Source of the DNA: Candidatus Eiseniibacteriota bacterium
GTDB taxonomy: Bacteria; Eisenbacteria; RBG-16-71-46; CAIMUX01
Direction: 5' to 3'
Assembly: GCA_016712505.1 (NCBI GenBank)
Contig: JADJQY010000040.1
Span: 62,001 to 126,000 of the forward strand
DNA: 64,000 nt
In this document: positions 1 through 8,731 of the stretch, in pieces
How the letters are laid out: each line of letters begins with the position of its first letter
Numbering within the stretch: position 1 is the stretch's first letter
Translations under genes and position numbers: made by a program
Notes under the pieces: generated by a model
What the model was told of the DNA's origin: nothing
The model's database searches: none
Seen by the model: the letters and a program-made list of their open reading frames with translations, nothing else

Positions 1-997
1 CGTCCCAGATTTCTTCCGCGCTGCCGTCGGGCTCGAGTCCACAGAGGCCGGACCACTGATCGCGGTGTGCGTACGGCCCCTCCGGCCAACCACGGTTGCG
101 CCAGAACGCATTGCAGCGGCAAATCACGCGGCCGGTCGACCCGTTCTCTAGCATGCCATAGCCATCGTTGTCCGCCATGACATTGGCGTATACTCTCGCG
201 CCCGCGGCAACGACGTAGAGCGCACTGAGACCGCCGCGATTGCGTACGATCGTGTTTCCGAACACTTCTGCGGCACCGACAATCGTCGCCGCAGAGCCGT
301 TCGGCGCCTCGTTGCCGACGAAAGTGCAGCCGCTGATGCTCGCCGAACCACCGCCCGTGACGTTCAACCAAAGTCCGCCGCCTCCACCACCGTAGTCGTC
401 CGGCTCACCTCCAGTGGTTGTACGATTACCCGCGAAGAGCGTTCCTAGTATCGACACTGCTCGGCAAGCAGTGACGCTCAGCCCGCCACCATTGACACCC
501 CACGTGTTGTTGTTGTCGAGAAACTGGCACGCTTCGATCACTACTGTGTCACACAAAACAATGGATGTACTCCGTCCGCCACGGCTGCACACCACGTTGT
601 ACATGCGGACTTCGGCCAAACCACTCAGGGAAAGCAACCCAATGTTCGGCGCTCCGCCATCCACCACTAGCGCCTCCAACAGTAACCGACCCAGTCCGTC
701 GCCTCGGCAGTGCAAGCCCCTGGCAAGCACAACGCTGCCTTCATCGCCATCACCGATGATAGCGAGAGCTACACCTGCCGGCACCTGCACATGGGTATCA
801 GCGTAGTGCCCCGGCGCTACGAGAATGGAATCGCCGCTCGCGGCGGCAAGCGCCGCCGCCGCCACCGAAGTGAAGTCCCCCGAACCATCCAATGCCACGC
901 GAAGCACCGCGCCGCGGGCGGGGGGCTGGAAGCCCAGCCCCACCGCGAGCAGCGCAACGATCGCGGGCAGCAAACGCCGTCCGCGCGCGTGGATCAT
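1..997 (-). CDS. Secreted right-handed beta-helix repeat protein, 3' end outside window
   Basis: The frame is open from an ATG at 997 to the window edge, giving 332 visible residues and no stop. Residues 1-30 look like a signal peptide: basic MIHARGRR, a hydrophobic LLPAIVALLAVGLGF stretch, then an A-R-G-A cleavage region. The rest has short strand-turn repeats rich in G, N, V and A, such as VRMYNVVCSRGG, CTFVGNEA and FGNTIVRNRGG, which is typical of the parallel beta-helix seen in polysaccharide-active or adhesive surface proteins. No catalytic residues can be assigned. Its ATG overlaps the stop of an upstream FlgD-like tail as ATGA. The missing C-terminus may carry a FlgD-type sorting tail like other secreted proteins here. 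The fold is fairly sure; substrate and role are unknown. Confidence 0.75.
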   Translation of the reverse strand, partial: MIHARGRRLLPAIVALLAVGLGFQPPARGAVLRVALDGSGDFTSVAAAALAAASGDSILVAPGHYADTHVQVPAGVALAIIGDGDEGSVVLARGLHCRGDGLGRLLLEALVVDGGAPNIGLLSLSGLAEVRMYNVVCSRGGRSTSIVLCDTVVIEACQFLDNNNTWGVNGGGLSVTACRAVSILGTLFAGNRTTTGGEPDDYGGGGGGLWLNVTGGGSASISGCTFVGNEAPNGSAATIVGAAEVFGNTIVRNRGGLSALYVVAAGARVYANVMADNDGYGMLENGSTGRVICRCNAFWRNRGWPEGPYAHRDQWSGLCGLEPDGSAEEIWD

Positions 998-1137
998 CTG
1001 ACGATCACCGTAGCAGCCGTCAGCACCTTGCCAGGGACAGACAGCCGGTAGTAGTAGACACCGGATGGCACGCACCGCGCTGGCGAGGAGTGCGGTGAGC
1101 GAAGGTCCCGGAGCACAGGCTCCGGGTGAGACCGGCC
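994..1137 (-). pseudogene. Relic of a FlgD-like C-terminal sorting tail
   Basis: Between arsM and the beta-helix gene, one minus frame reads in its last 23 codons SGVYYYRLSVPGKVLTA..VIVR and then TGA. This matches the FlgD-like tails of the intact surface proteins in the window (GIYFVRL...VIVVR, GIYYVRL...ITLLR). No body of a secreted protein precedes it. The frame runs back into the arsM stop codon, with which it is in phase. I read it as the 3' remnant of a deleted surface-protein gene. The stop overlaps the next ATG by ATGA, so it may once have been coupled to the beta-helix gene. Confidence 0.55.
1107..1126 (-). terminator. Hairpin downstream of arsM
   Basis: CCCGGAGC and its exact complement GCTCCGGG enclose a 4-nt loop, 12 nt after the arsM stop. 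There is no clear U-run, so termination efficiency is uncertain. Confidence 0.5.
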
Positions 1138-2079
1138 TCACCGTTTGACCGCGCGCACCTTCACCGAGGTGACCATGGCGAACGCCTCGCGCTCCGCACT
1201 GCCATCGGCGAAGGCATCTGCTCCGACCGCATAGCCGCTTTCGCTCACCACCTCGACGTCTGTGAAACCGGCGCCGCGGATCTGCTCCAGATAGCGGTCG
1301 CGCTGCTCGGCCCCGGAGATGCAACCGACGTACATCTCCACGTTCTTCCGCACGCTATCGGAGAGCGGGCCGTTCAGCACCAGGTCGCTCACCATCAGGC
1401 GGCCTCCCGGTCGCAGTGCGCGGTAGGCCTCGCGGAACACCTGCGGCTTGTCCGGCGAGAGGTTGACCACGCAGTTCGAGATGATCACGTCGACCGTGGC
1501 ATCGGCCACCGGCAGGTGCTCGATCTCTCCCAGCCGGAACTCCACTGTCGTCGCCTCGATCTTCCGGGCGTTGGCGCGCGCCCGCTCGAGCATCGACGCG
1601 GTCATGTCGACTCCGATGACATGTCCGGTCGGACCAACCGCCCGCGCCGCCAGGAAGCAGTCGATTCCGGCGCCGGAGCCGAGGTCCAGCACGGTCTCGC
1701 CCCCCTTGAGTTCCGCGAAGGCGATCGGGTTTCCGCAGCCCAGGCCTAGGTTGGCCCCCTCCGGAATCGCCGCCGCATCTTCCGCCGAGTAGCCGATCTC
1801 GGCCAGGGTCGCTTCCGCCACCTGCGGCCCGGCGCAGCATCCGGCCGCGCCCACGCGACCTTCGGCCACCGCTCCGTAGCGTTCGCGCACCACCGTCCGG
1901 ATGTCTCCCACCTCGGTCGAGGTCGAGCCGCAGCACCCGCTCGCCTCGGCGGGTGCCGGTGCACAACACGACGATGCCGTGCTCGGAGCCGGGGCGCAGC
2001 ATCCCCCACCTACCGTCTCCGTCTTCGTCTCCGCACAGCATCCCGACTCGACCACCGGCAGCTTCTTCATCTCGCTCAT
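1138..2079 (-). CDS. arsM: Arsenite methyltransferase with Cys-pair-rich N-terminus
   Basis: This 313-residue SAM-dependent enzyme should methylate As(III) in the cytoplasm. The SAM-binding motif DLGSGAGID is at 132-140. The family's signature cysteines are present: a CC pair at 81-82, C203 in SNCVVNL, and C253 in VGCISGA. LGLGCGNP lies at 111-118. The start is the ATG at 2079, preceded at good spacing by GGAAGGAGAT; a longer frame upstream has no ribosome site. Residues 12-50 form an unusual extension with four vicinal cysteine pairs (14-15, 27-28, 38-39, 49-50) separated by Ala/Pro/Thr linkers, which could bind metalloid. The gene is divergent to a selenocysteine ArsC-like gene, so the pair looks like an arsenic-response module. 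Family assignment is firm; the role of the extension is inferred. Confidence 0.93.
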   Translation of the reverse strand: MSEMKKLPVVESGCCAETKTETVGGGCCAPAPSTASSCCAPAPAEASGCCGSTSTEVGDIRTVVRERYGAVAEGRVGAAGCCAGPQVAEATLAEIGYSAEDAAAIPEGANLGLGCGNPIAFAELKGGETVLDLGSGAGIDCFLAARAVGPTGHVIGVDMTASMLERARANARKIEATTVEFRLGEIEHLPVADATVDVIISNCVVNLSPDKPQVFREAYRALRPGGRLMVSDLVLNGPLSDSVRKNVEMYVGCISGAEQRDRYLEQIRGAGFTDVEVVSESGYAVGADAFADGSAEREAFAMVTSVKVRAVKR

Positions 2080-2282
2080 CTCGATCTCCTTCCGCGCGCC
2101 CGGCGCTCCCTCGACCACGTCTCCCCGTAGTTTCGCTCCGTCCCGAAGACGCTGGAACCACGAAACGGACGCACACGAACTTCTCGTTTCCGGATCGCCG
2201 CGGTTGCACCCGCCATCCCCGATCGGCACTCTGCACCAGCCCGAACGGGCCAAGTGTCAACCCCAAACCAGAGGACCACCCG
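2080..2282. promoter_or_regulatory. Divergent arsM / arsC-like control region
   Basis: This 203-bp spacer separates two divergent arsenic genes and should hold both promoters. A TTGACA lies on the minus strand at 2260-2255, but no good -10 follows it. AGAGGA precedes the ATG at 2283. I could not pick out a convincing ArsR operator. Confidence 0.4.
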
Positions 2283-2612
2283 ATGCCCAAGCTCGATTTC
2301 TACTACCACCGCCCCGGCTGAGTGAGCTGCAAGAAGACCCGTGCGGTCCTGGACGAAAGCAGCACATCTCTGGCCGAAGAGCGAAACGCGAGCAAGTCTC
2401 CCCTCTCTGATGCCGACGCCAAGGCGTTGATCGCCTCCGTCGATACGATTCTCGTCGCCAAGGGGAAGGCCGCCCGCACCCTCGGACGCGCCGAATGCAC
2501 CCTCGACGACCTCCGCGGCCCTACCGGCGGCTTCCGCGCCCCGATTGTGCGCAAGGGGAAGACCCTCCTGGTCGGCTTCTCGGAGGAGCTGCTCCGTAAG
2601 TTCCTAAAATAG
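2283..2612 (+). CDS. ArsC-like thioredoxin-fold selenoprotein (TGA = Sec at codon 13)
   Basis: ATG at 2283 begins MPKLDFYYHRPG, then TGA at 2319-2321, and the same frame continues VSCKKTRAVLDE to a TAG at 2610. Read through, it is a 109-residue protein of the ArsC/Spx-like thioredoxin fold. The redox site YHRPG-U-V-S-C puts selenocysteine at 13 and a resolving-type Cys at 16. The C-terminal half, with DDLRGPTGGFRAPIVRKGKT and VGFSEELLRKFL, matches the GxxRxPxxxxG end of that fold. AGAGGA lies before the ATG. A downstream GTG start at 2322 would delete the first strand and half of the active site, so it is rejected. A hairpin with GT in its loop starts 14 nt after the TGA. Sec-containing ArsC-like proteins are a recognised bacterial family. 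The partner arsM is divergent. The physiological substrate is not shown by the sequence. Confidence 0.78.
2319..2348 (+). promoter_or_regulatory. In-frame TGA and candidate bacterial SECIS hairpin
   Basis: The TGA at 2319-2321 is followed by a short stem, GACC at 2336-2339 and GGTC at 2345-2348, around loop CGTGC. The apical GT and the distance from the UGA fit the loose bacterial SECIS consensus. The stem is short, so this is suggestive only. Confidence 0.45.
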
Positions 2613-2616
2613 GAAC
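2600..2616 (+). terminator. Hairpin over the arsC-like stop codon
   Basis: GTTCCTA and its exact complement TAGGAAC flank AAA, covering the TAG stop. It may end the arsC-like transcript. No strong U-run follows. Confidence 0.4.
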
Positions 2617-2638
2617 CTGTTGCGGCTACTCGTGTCTT

Positions 2639-2679
2639 TTTCAAAATGCAATTTTGAAATTGATACGACAGAACGTATC
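2639..2679 (+). promoter_or_regulatory. AT-rich double palindrome upstream of the DUF4143 ATPase
   Basis: TTTCAAAAT (2639-2647) is repeated inverted at 2651-2659 with a 3-nt spacer. GATACG (2662-2667) is inverted at 2674-2679. This AT-rich island in very GC-rich DNA lies 16-56 bp before the chosen ATG at 2695. It is likely an operator and promoter region. It also argues against an upstream start at 2620, which would place both palindromes inside the gene. Confidence 0.5.
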
Positions 2680-2694
2680 CACAATGATTACAAC

Positions 2695-3888
2695 ATGTTC
2701 CATCGCGCACTAGCTTCAAAGGCTCGATCCCTGGCCTCGTCGATGCCGGTCGTGACGATCACCGGACCGAGACAATCTGGGAAGACGACGCTCGTCCGGA
2801 GCGAGTTCCCGGAGCTCGACTATGTATCGCTGGAGCCGGCCGACGTGCGCCGGGAGGCGGTCGAGGATCCGCGGGGCTTGCTGGCGCGGCATGCGCGCGG
2901 GGCGATCTTCGACGAGATCCAGCGGGCACCAGAGCTGCTCTCATACCTGCTACCGCTGGTGGACGAAGACCCGAGCCCCGGGCGGTTCGTCCTCACCGGC
3001 TCGCAGAGCCTGCTCCTGATGGAGCACGTCTCGCAGTCCCTCGCTGGCCGAACCGCAGTTCTCGAACTCCTACCCCTGACCATCGCGGAACTCGAGGGGA
3101 GGCGACCACTGGACGTCGAACGCTTGGGCGCGGACGATGCCCCCGTTCCGCCGTCCGCGCGCGCCGTGTGGGAGACCATCTGGGCTGGGTTCTACCCCCG
3201 GATCCACGATCAACGCCTCGACCCGACCGATTGGCTCGAAAGCTACCTACGTACCTACATCGAGCGAGATCTCCGCGACCGACTCCGGGTGGTGAACCTC
3301 GCCACTTTCGAGCGATTCGTCCGCCTCGCGGCGGCGCGCACCGGACAGGAACTGAATCTGCTCGGTCTCGCGGAGGATGTCGGCATCTCCCAGCCCACGG
3401 CGCGGCAATGGATGAACGTGTTGGAAGCCGGCTTCATCGTCAGCCTGCTGCAGCAGCACCACCAGAACTTCGGGAAACGTCTGCGGCGCCGCCCCAAACT
3501 CATCTGGAACGACACCGGTCTCGTCTGCTGTCTCCTCGGGATTCGGAGTCCTGGGATCTTGGCCACCCACCCCTTGCGCGGGGCGATCTTCGAGACATTC
3601 GTGGCCGGCGAGCTTCGAAAGGCGTTCACCAATCGCGGCCGTGAAGCCCCGATCTACTACTGGCGAGACGCCACCGGCCACGAGATCGACCTGCTTGTCG
3701 ACCTCGGAGACCAACTGATCGGCATCGAGGTGAAGTCCGGCGAGACCTTCGATCCCTCGATGCTCGACGGACTCCGCTGGTGGCGCAGCCTGAAGGGAAA
3801 CGATCGATGCGTCGTGTCGCTGGTCCACGGGGGAACGCGGTCCCTTCGCACCGAAGACATTCCGGTCCTGCCCTGGTATCTGGGGTAG
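2695..3888 (+). CDS. AAA_14-DUF4143 ATPase
   Basis: This 397-residue protein has a P-loop GPRQSGKTT at 24-32 and a Walker B-like region AIFDEIQ near 75. A sensor-like segment LTGSQSLLL follows. The second half is typical DUF4143, ending in a PD-(D/E)XK-like core GHEIDLLVD...GIEVKSG. Proteins of this architecture are common, patchily distributed and poorly understood; some are linked to conflict or mobile elements. The ATG at 2695 is preferred because the conserved P-loop region begins just after it and palindromes occupy the upstream DNA, but no clear ribosome site is visible. It is transcribed away from the arsenic genes and stands alone. Function is unassigned beyond an ATPase with a nuclease-like tail. 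Confidence 0.85.
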   Translation: MFHRALASKARSLASSMPVVTITGPRQSGKTTLVRSEFPELDYVSLEPADVRREAVEDPRGLLARHARGAIFDEIQRAPELLSYLLPLVDEDPSPGRFVLTGSQSLLLMEHVSQSLAGRTAVLELLPLTIAELEGRRPLDVERLGADDAPVPPSARAVWETIWAGFYPRIHDQRLDPTDWLESYLRTYIERDLRDRLRVVNLATFERFVRLAAARTGQELNLLGLAEDVGISQPTARQWMNVLEAGFIVSLLQQHHQNFGKRLRRRPKLIWNDTGLVCCLLGIRSPGILATHPLRGAIFETFVAGELRKAFTNRGREAPIYYWRDATGHEIDLLVDLGDQLIGIEVKSGETFDPSMLDGLRWWRSLKGNDRCVVSLVHGGTRSLRTEDIPVLPWYLG

Positions 3889-4041
3889 TCACCAGCGTCC
3901 GTGCGCCACTCCGGCCTGTCGCTCCTTCGGGCTCGCGCCCGCCCGCCCCGAACCGGCATACTGCGCGCTTTGGCGGATGGCTGCTCAGGGCGCGAGTCCG
4001 GGCCGGGAGACCGGCGCGGAGGCGGATTTCGGAGGGGAGCG

Positions 4042-5451
<1,410 letters not shown>

Positions 5452-5455
5452 TCGC

Positions 5456-5478
5456 GCGCGGCGCGCCACGCGCCGCGC
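5456..5478 (+). terminator. Hairpin after asnS
   Basis: GCGCGGCGCG at 5456-5465 pairs perfectly with 5469-5478 across a CCA loop, starting 5 nt after the asnS stop. It lacks a U-run. Confidence 0.6.
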
Positions 5479-5623
5479 TGTCCCCGCCACGACTCCGCCC
5501 GGGGCTTGCCTTCGCACCCCTCGCGGCGTAGCTTGCCGGTCGAAAGAATTGATGCAGATGCCTCGCGTTCCGCCCCGGGGTGTTCGATCAGAGCGACCCA
5601 TCCCCTCGTGCCGAGGAGGCCCT

Positions 5624-7126
5624 GTGGACCCGCGTGCCCGGACAACGGAACGTTCGCGCCCCTTCCCGGAGCCGTTCTGGCCCGTCCGGGGGTTCGGGCG
5701 ACCGACGATTCTCTACCTCGCGGCCCTGCTGCTGGCGGAACTGGGCGAATTCGAGTTCCTGTTTCACACCCAGCTCTGGCAGCTCGTGAGCCCCGATCTG
5801 CTGACCCACGACCTCGCGCGCAGCGTCTACTACCTGCACGCGCAACCGCCGCTCCTCAATCTGCTGGCCGGCCTGCTCCTGAAGAGCGCCGCCGCGCTTT
5901 CGGTCGATCCCGCCGTGGTGGCAAAGCCGCTCTTCCTCGTGCTCGGCTGGTTGACCACCTGCGGCCTGCACCGGCTGCTGCTCGCGGTGACCGCCTCGAA
6001 CGCCTGGGCGCTTGGCGGGACTCTCCTCCTCCTGACCGATCCGGCCTTCTGGTACTTCCAGAACTTCTTCTTCTACACGCTACCGTTGACCGCGATCTTC
6101 ACCGCCGGGGCGGCATGTCTCCGGAGTTTCCTCCGGAGCGGCTCCAACCGCGCATTTCTCGGTCTCGCCGCGACGCTCTGGCTGAGCGTCTGGTTGCGTG
6201 CGCTCTATCACCCCGCTTGGGCCGTGCTGACCACCGGCGCCGTGCTGCTCGCCCGTCGGCGCGTCGATCGAACCGCAGGGTCGTGGCTCTCCAGAGGAAC
6301 GCGAGCCACATTGGTGGGACTCATCAGCCTGCTCGCGCTCTGGCCGGCCAAGAACCTCGCGCTCTTCGGTCAATGGACCTACACCACCTGGGGTTGCTAC
6401 AACTTCGTGACCGCACCTAGCTGGGAGACGCGCGTGATCGGGGCCTTCACCCGCCGCGGGGTGGTGCCGGACACCGTGCGCACCGAGATCGCGCAGTTCA
6501 AGCAGCGAGAGGGTGCTTCCGCCATCCCGGCCATCGAGGAGGCGACCAAGTCCGATAGCACGACCAACTGGAACCACTACATCTTCGTTCTGGCCAATCG
6601 AGGCGCCACTCGGCGCGCCATCGACTACGCGCTCCACTCCCCGCTCGAGTTCGTAGCGCAGGCTGCAGGCAACTACTTCCTCTGGTCCGGTCCCGCCTAC
6701 CGCGACTCCTACTCGGATCGGATCGAAGGACCGGCCAGCCCCAGCTACCAGACCTACGCCACCCTCCACCGTCGCCTCTTCTTCCCCTATCTCCTCCCCT
6801 CCGACCATCCCAAGGGCGGTGCCAGCGGTGACGCCATCCGCACACCGATCCAACGCCTCACCCCGTTCTCCGGGATCGTGCTTCCCGCACTCCTCCTCGC
6901 CGCAGCCTGGCGCCTGGCGGAACTGGAACGACGCCGACGCCGGAGCGACAGCGCCTTCCTGACCATTCTCCTCTTCTGGATCGCCTGGAACCTCGTCGTC
7001 CCAGCGGTGAGCGACGCCGTGGAGAGCAGTCGGATGCGCTTCCCGATCACCCCGATCCTGATCGTCGTCGCCGCGCTCACGCTGCGACCCCGACGCGACG
7101 AGGACCACCCCCAGCTCACAAGCTGA
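5624..7126 (+). CDS. Multi-spanning GT-C type glycosyltransferase-like membrane protein
   Basis: This 500-residue protein has about ten hydrophobic segments, starting with PTILYLAALLLAELGEF. The first loop holds an acidic/His region and LHAQPPLLNLLAGLLLK, reminiscent of the HxPP loop in polyprenyl-phosphate-sugar (GT39/ArnT-like) transferases. Those enzymes move sugars from lipid carriers at the outer face of the inner membrane. The start GTG at 5624 is favoured by GAGGAGG four nucleotides upstream; starts at 5549 and 5552 have no such site and add a Pro/Arg-rich tail. The C-terminal 30 residues are a basic RPRRDEDHP tail. No neighbour suggests a specific glycan. The membrane class is sure, the catalytic assignment moderate. 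Confidence 0.7.
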   Translation: MDPRARTTERSRPFPEPFWPVRGFGRPTILYLAALLLAELGEFEFLFHTQLWQLVSPDLLTHDLARSVYYLHAQPPLLNLLAGLLLKSAAALSVDPAVVAKPLFLVLGWLTTCGLHRLLLAVTASNAWALGGTLLLLTDPAFWYFQNFFFYTLPLTAIFTAGAACLRSFLRSGSNRAFLGLAATLWLSVWLRALYHPAWAVLTTGAVLLARRRVDRTAGSWLSRGTRATLVGLISLLALWPAKNLALFGQWTYTTWGCYNFVTAPSWETRVIGAFTRRGVVPDTVRTEIAQFKQREGASAIPAIEEATKSDSTTNWNHYIFVLANRGATRRAIDYALHSPLEFVAQAAGNYFLWSGPAYRDSYSDRIEGPASPSYQTYATLHRRLFFPYLLPSDHPKGGASGDAIRTPIQRLTPFSGIVLPALLLAAAWRLAELERRRRRSDSAFLTILLFWIAWNLVVPAVSDAVESSRMRFPITPILIVVAALTLRPRRDEDHPQLTS

Positions 7127-7137
7127 CCCACAACAAA

Positions 7138-7177
7138 ACACCTTGGATCCCGCACCCCAGCGCAAGATCCAAGGTGT
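7138..7177. terminator. Bidirectional terminator between convergent genes
   Basis: ACACCTTGGATC (7138-7149) pairs perfectly over 12 bp with 7166-7177 across a 16-nt loop. AAAA precedes it on the plus strand, giving a U-run for the minus-strand transcript. It sits between the membrane glycosyltransferase-like gene and the convergent FG-GAP gene. Confidence 0.8.
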
Positions 7178-7219
7178 GATCTAGCCCGCCCACTTTTCGC
7201 GGACCGACCCAACGGGGAT

Positions 7220-8701
7220 CTACCGCACGACGATCACTCGGCCCGCTGGCCCCCTCTCGCCCAGCCGCACAAAGTAGATGCCGCTCCCCGGTCCCTGCGC
7301 ATTCCGGCCGATCTCCCAAGTCCCTCGAATCTCCTCAGCCCCCGACCTGATCCCGAGGACCGTGGCGACGCGCCGACCTGCCAAGTCGACCACCTCGAAG
7401 TACGTCCTGCCACGGCTCCTCCCCAGTGGCGAGGCGAGGGTGACAAACCGACAGGCGCGCGTGTCCGGCCCAATCACGCTCGGAACCACACGAATCCGCC
7501 CCTCAGACCCGCCAACGGCCCACTCCACCGCGGTCGTGCTCAGCAACCCGGGATACACATTGACGCGACTCTGGCTGCCACTTCCTATCCCGACGAGGTC
7601 CCGGACTACATCCCCGGTTGCGTCGCCATGCGAAATCCAGCGTCCTCCGAGACCAGGCGCACCGTAGACGTCGACTTCGGTGAACGTGAAGTCACCGTTC
7701 CCACGATACACCTTCGTCCAGAAGCCATTCCCCGTGGCGAGATCGAGCATCCCATCTCCGTTCAGATCCAGAACGATCAAGCTGTAGTTCCAGTCGTCAA
7801 TGTTCGGCGAGACTCCTACGAAGCTTCCATTGCCCAGACCTCGGTAGAGCCGAAACTCCCCGGTCCTGCGCTCCGCCACCAAGTCCAGCTTCGCGTCCAT
7901 GTCCAGATCCGCAAGCTGAAGGTCGGTGTACTGGGTCTCCTCTTGCCCCTCGGAGTCGAAGTACCCAATCCACTGCGCATCCCAGCTGAAGGATCTCGGC
8001 CCCAACCTCCGCAGTACACGTATCGCAGCCTGGTTCGGCGGACACTCCGTGTTCAGTCCCCAGTGCGCGGCAACCACGATGTCAACGACTCCGTCCGTAG
8101 TCACATCACCAATCGCAGTCTGATCCACGAAGGCCGAGTTGATACAGACCCAATCCAGAGGGAGTTCGTAAAAGTCACCGGCCCCAGGCGGTCCGTCCGG
8201 CACGCCCCACACCACGAGCACTCCGCGGTACCCACAGAACACCACGTCGTCGCAGCCGTCGGCGTCGAGATCGAAGCATCGGATGGCATCAGCGCTGGCC
8301 GATGCGTTTAGCGGAACACTCGTCGGATTCGTAGGAAGGAGCCCATCCTCGACCTCGAAGATGTAGAGAGTGCTTCCATTGGCACAAAGCAGTTCTGGGA
8401 CTCCGTTGCCATTCGTGTCTCCAACCGTCGAGTAGTGGTAGGTCCCAACGCGGGTCGCCGCGAGTGAGTAGTTTCCGCTCGCGTCCGCGGAGTAGACGAA
8501 CAAGTCCGAGGCGGAGTTGTGGACAAAGACCTCCAAGCGGCCGTCCCCCGTGATGTCGCCATACCCTGCGGCGAGCGCCGCGAACGGCAACTGGGTCGAG
8601 ACCACCGGCCCGAACCAGTCCTCGGCGGACGCCGAACGTCCGCCGAGAACCACGCCGAGCGAGGCCCACAGAAGCGACAGAACTCTCCCGTACATGCGCA
8701 T
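7220..8701 (-). CDS. Secreted FG-GAP/VCBS repeat protein with FlgD-like tail
   Basis: 493 residues. A signal peptide (MRMYGRVLSLLWASLGVVLGGRSASA) is followed by calcium-binding FG-GAP/VCBS-type repeats such as GDITGDGRLEV, GDTNGNGVPEL, FDLDADGCDDV, LDLNGDGMLDL and GDATGDVVRDL. These form a beta-propeller-like surface domain. The C-terminus is a FlgD Ig-like domain, FEVVDLAGRRVATVLG, ending GIYFVRLGERGPAGRVIVVR. That tail probably directs export or surface attachment, as in FCB-group bacteria. The ATG at 8701 is chosen because GAGGAGAC precedes it and it opens directly into the signal peptide. A second FG-GAP gene ends 30 bp upstream on the same strand, so they may be co-transcribed. The ligand is unknown. 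Confidence 0.85.
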   Translation of the reverse strand: MRMYGRVLSLLWASLGVVLGGRSASAEDWFGPVVSTQLPFAALAAGYGDITGDGRLEVFVHNSASDLFVYSADASGNYSLAATRVGTYHYSTVGDTNGNGVPELLCANGSTLYIFEVEDGLLPTNPTSVPLNASASADAIRCFDLDADGCDDVVFCGYRGVLVVWGVPDGPPGAGDFYELPLDWVCINSAFVDQTAIGDVTTDGVVDIVVAAHWGLNTECPPNQAAIRVLRRLGPRSFSWDAQWIGYFDSEGQEETQYTDLQLADLDMDAKLDLVAERRTGEFRLYRGLGNGSFVGVSPNIDDWNYSLIVLDLNGDGMLDLATGNGFWTKVYRGNGDFTFTEVDVYGAPGLGGRWISHGDATGDVVRDLVGIGSGSQSRVNVYPGLLSTTAVEWAVGGSEGRIRVVPSVIGPDTRACRFVTLASPLGRSRGRTYFEVVDLAGRRVATVLGIRSGAEEIRGTWEIGRNAQGPGSGIYFVRLGERGPAGRVIVVR

Positions 8702-8731
8702 GATCTTGTCTCCTCGCTCGGCCATCGCCTG

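Noticed and set aside
1138..2253. Longer ArsM from an upstream start
   Set aside because: The 58-residue extension is Arg/Gly-rich with no ribosome site, while GGAAGGAGAT precedes the ATG at 2079.
2255..2260. TTGACA (minus strand) as the arsM promoter
   Set aside because: No acceptable -10 element 16-18 bp downstream, and about 175 bp from the arsM start. Left as an unproven hint only.
2322..2612. Separate small gene starting at GTG after the TGA
   Set aside because: It would lack the first strand and the redox residue of the fold. The upstream ATG has a ribosome site and is in frame through the TGA.
3889..4041. T-box or tRNA upstream of asnS
   Set aside because: No specifier/antiterminator pattern and no tRNA-like cloverleaf; only short GC-rich stems.
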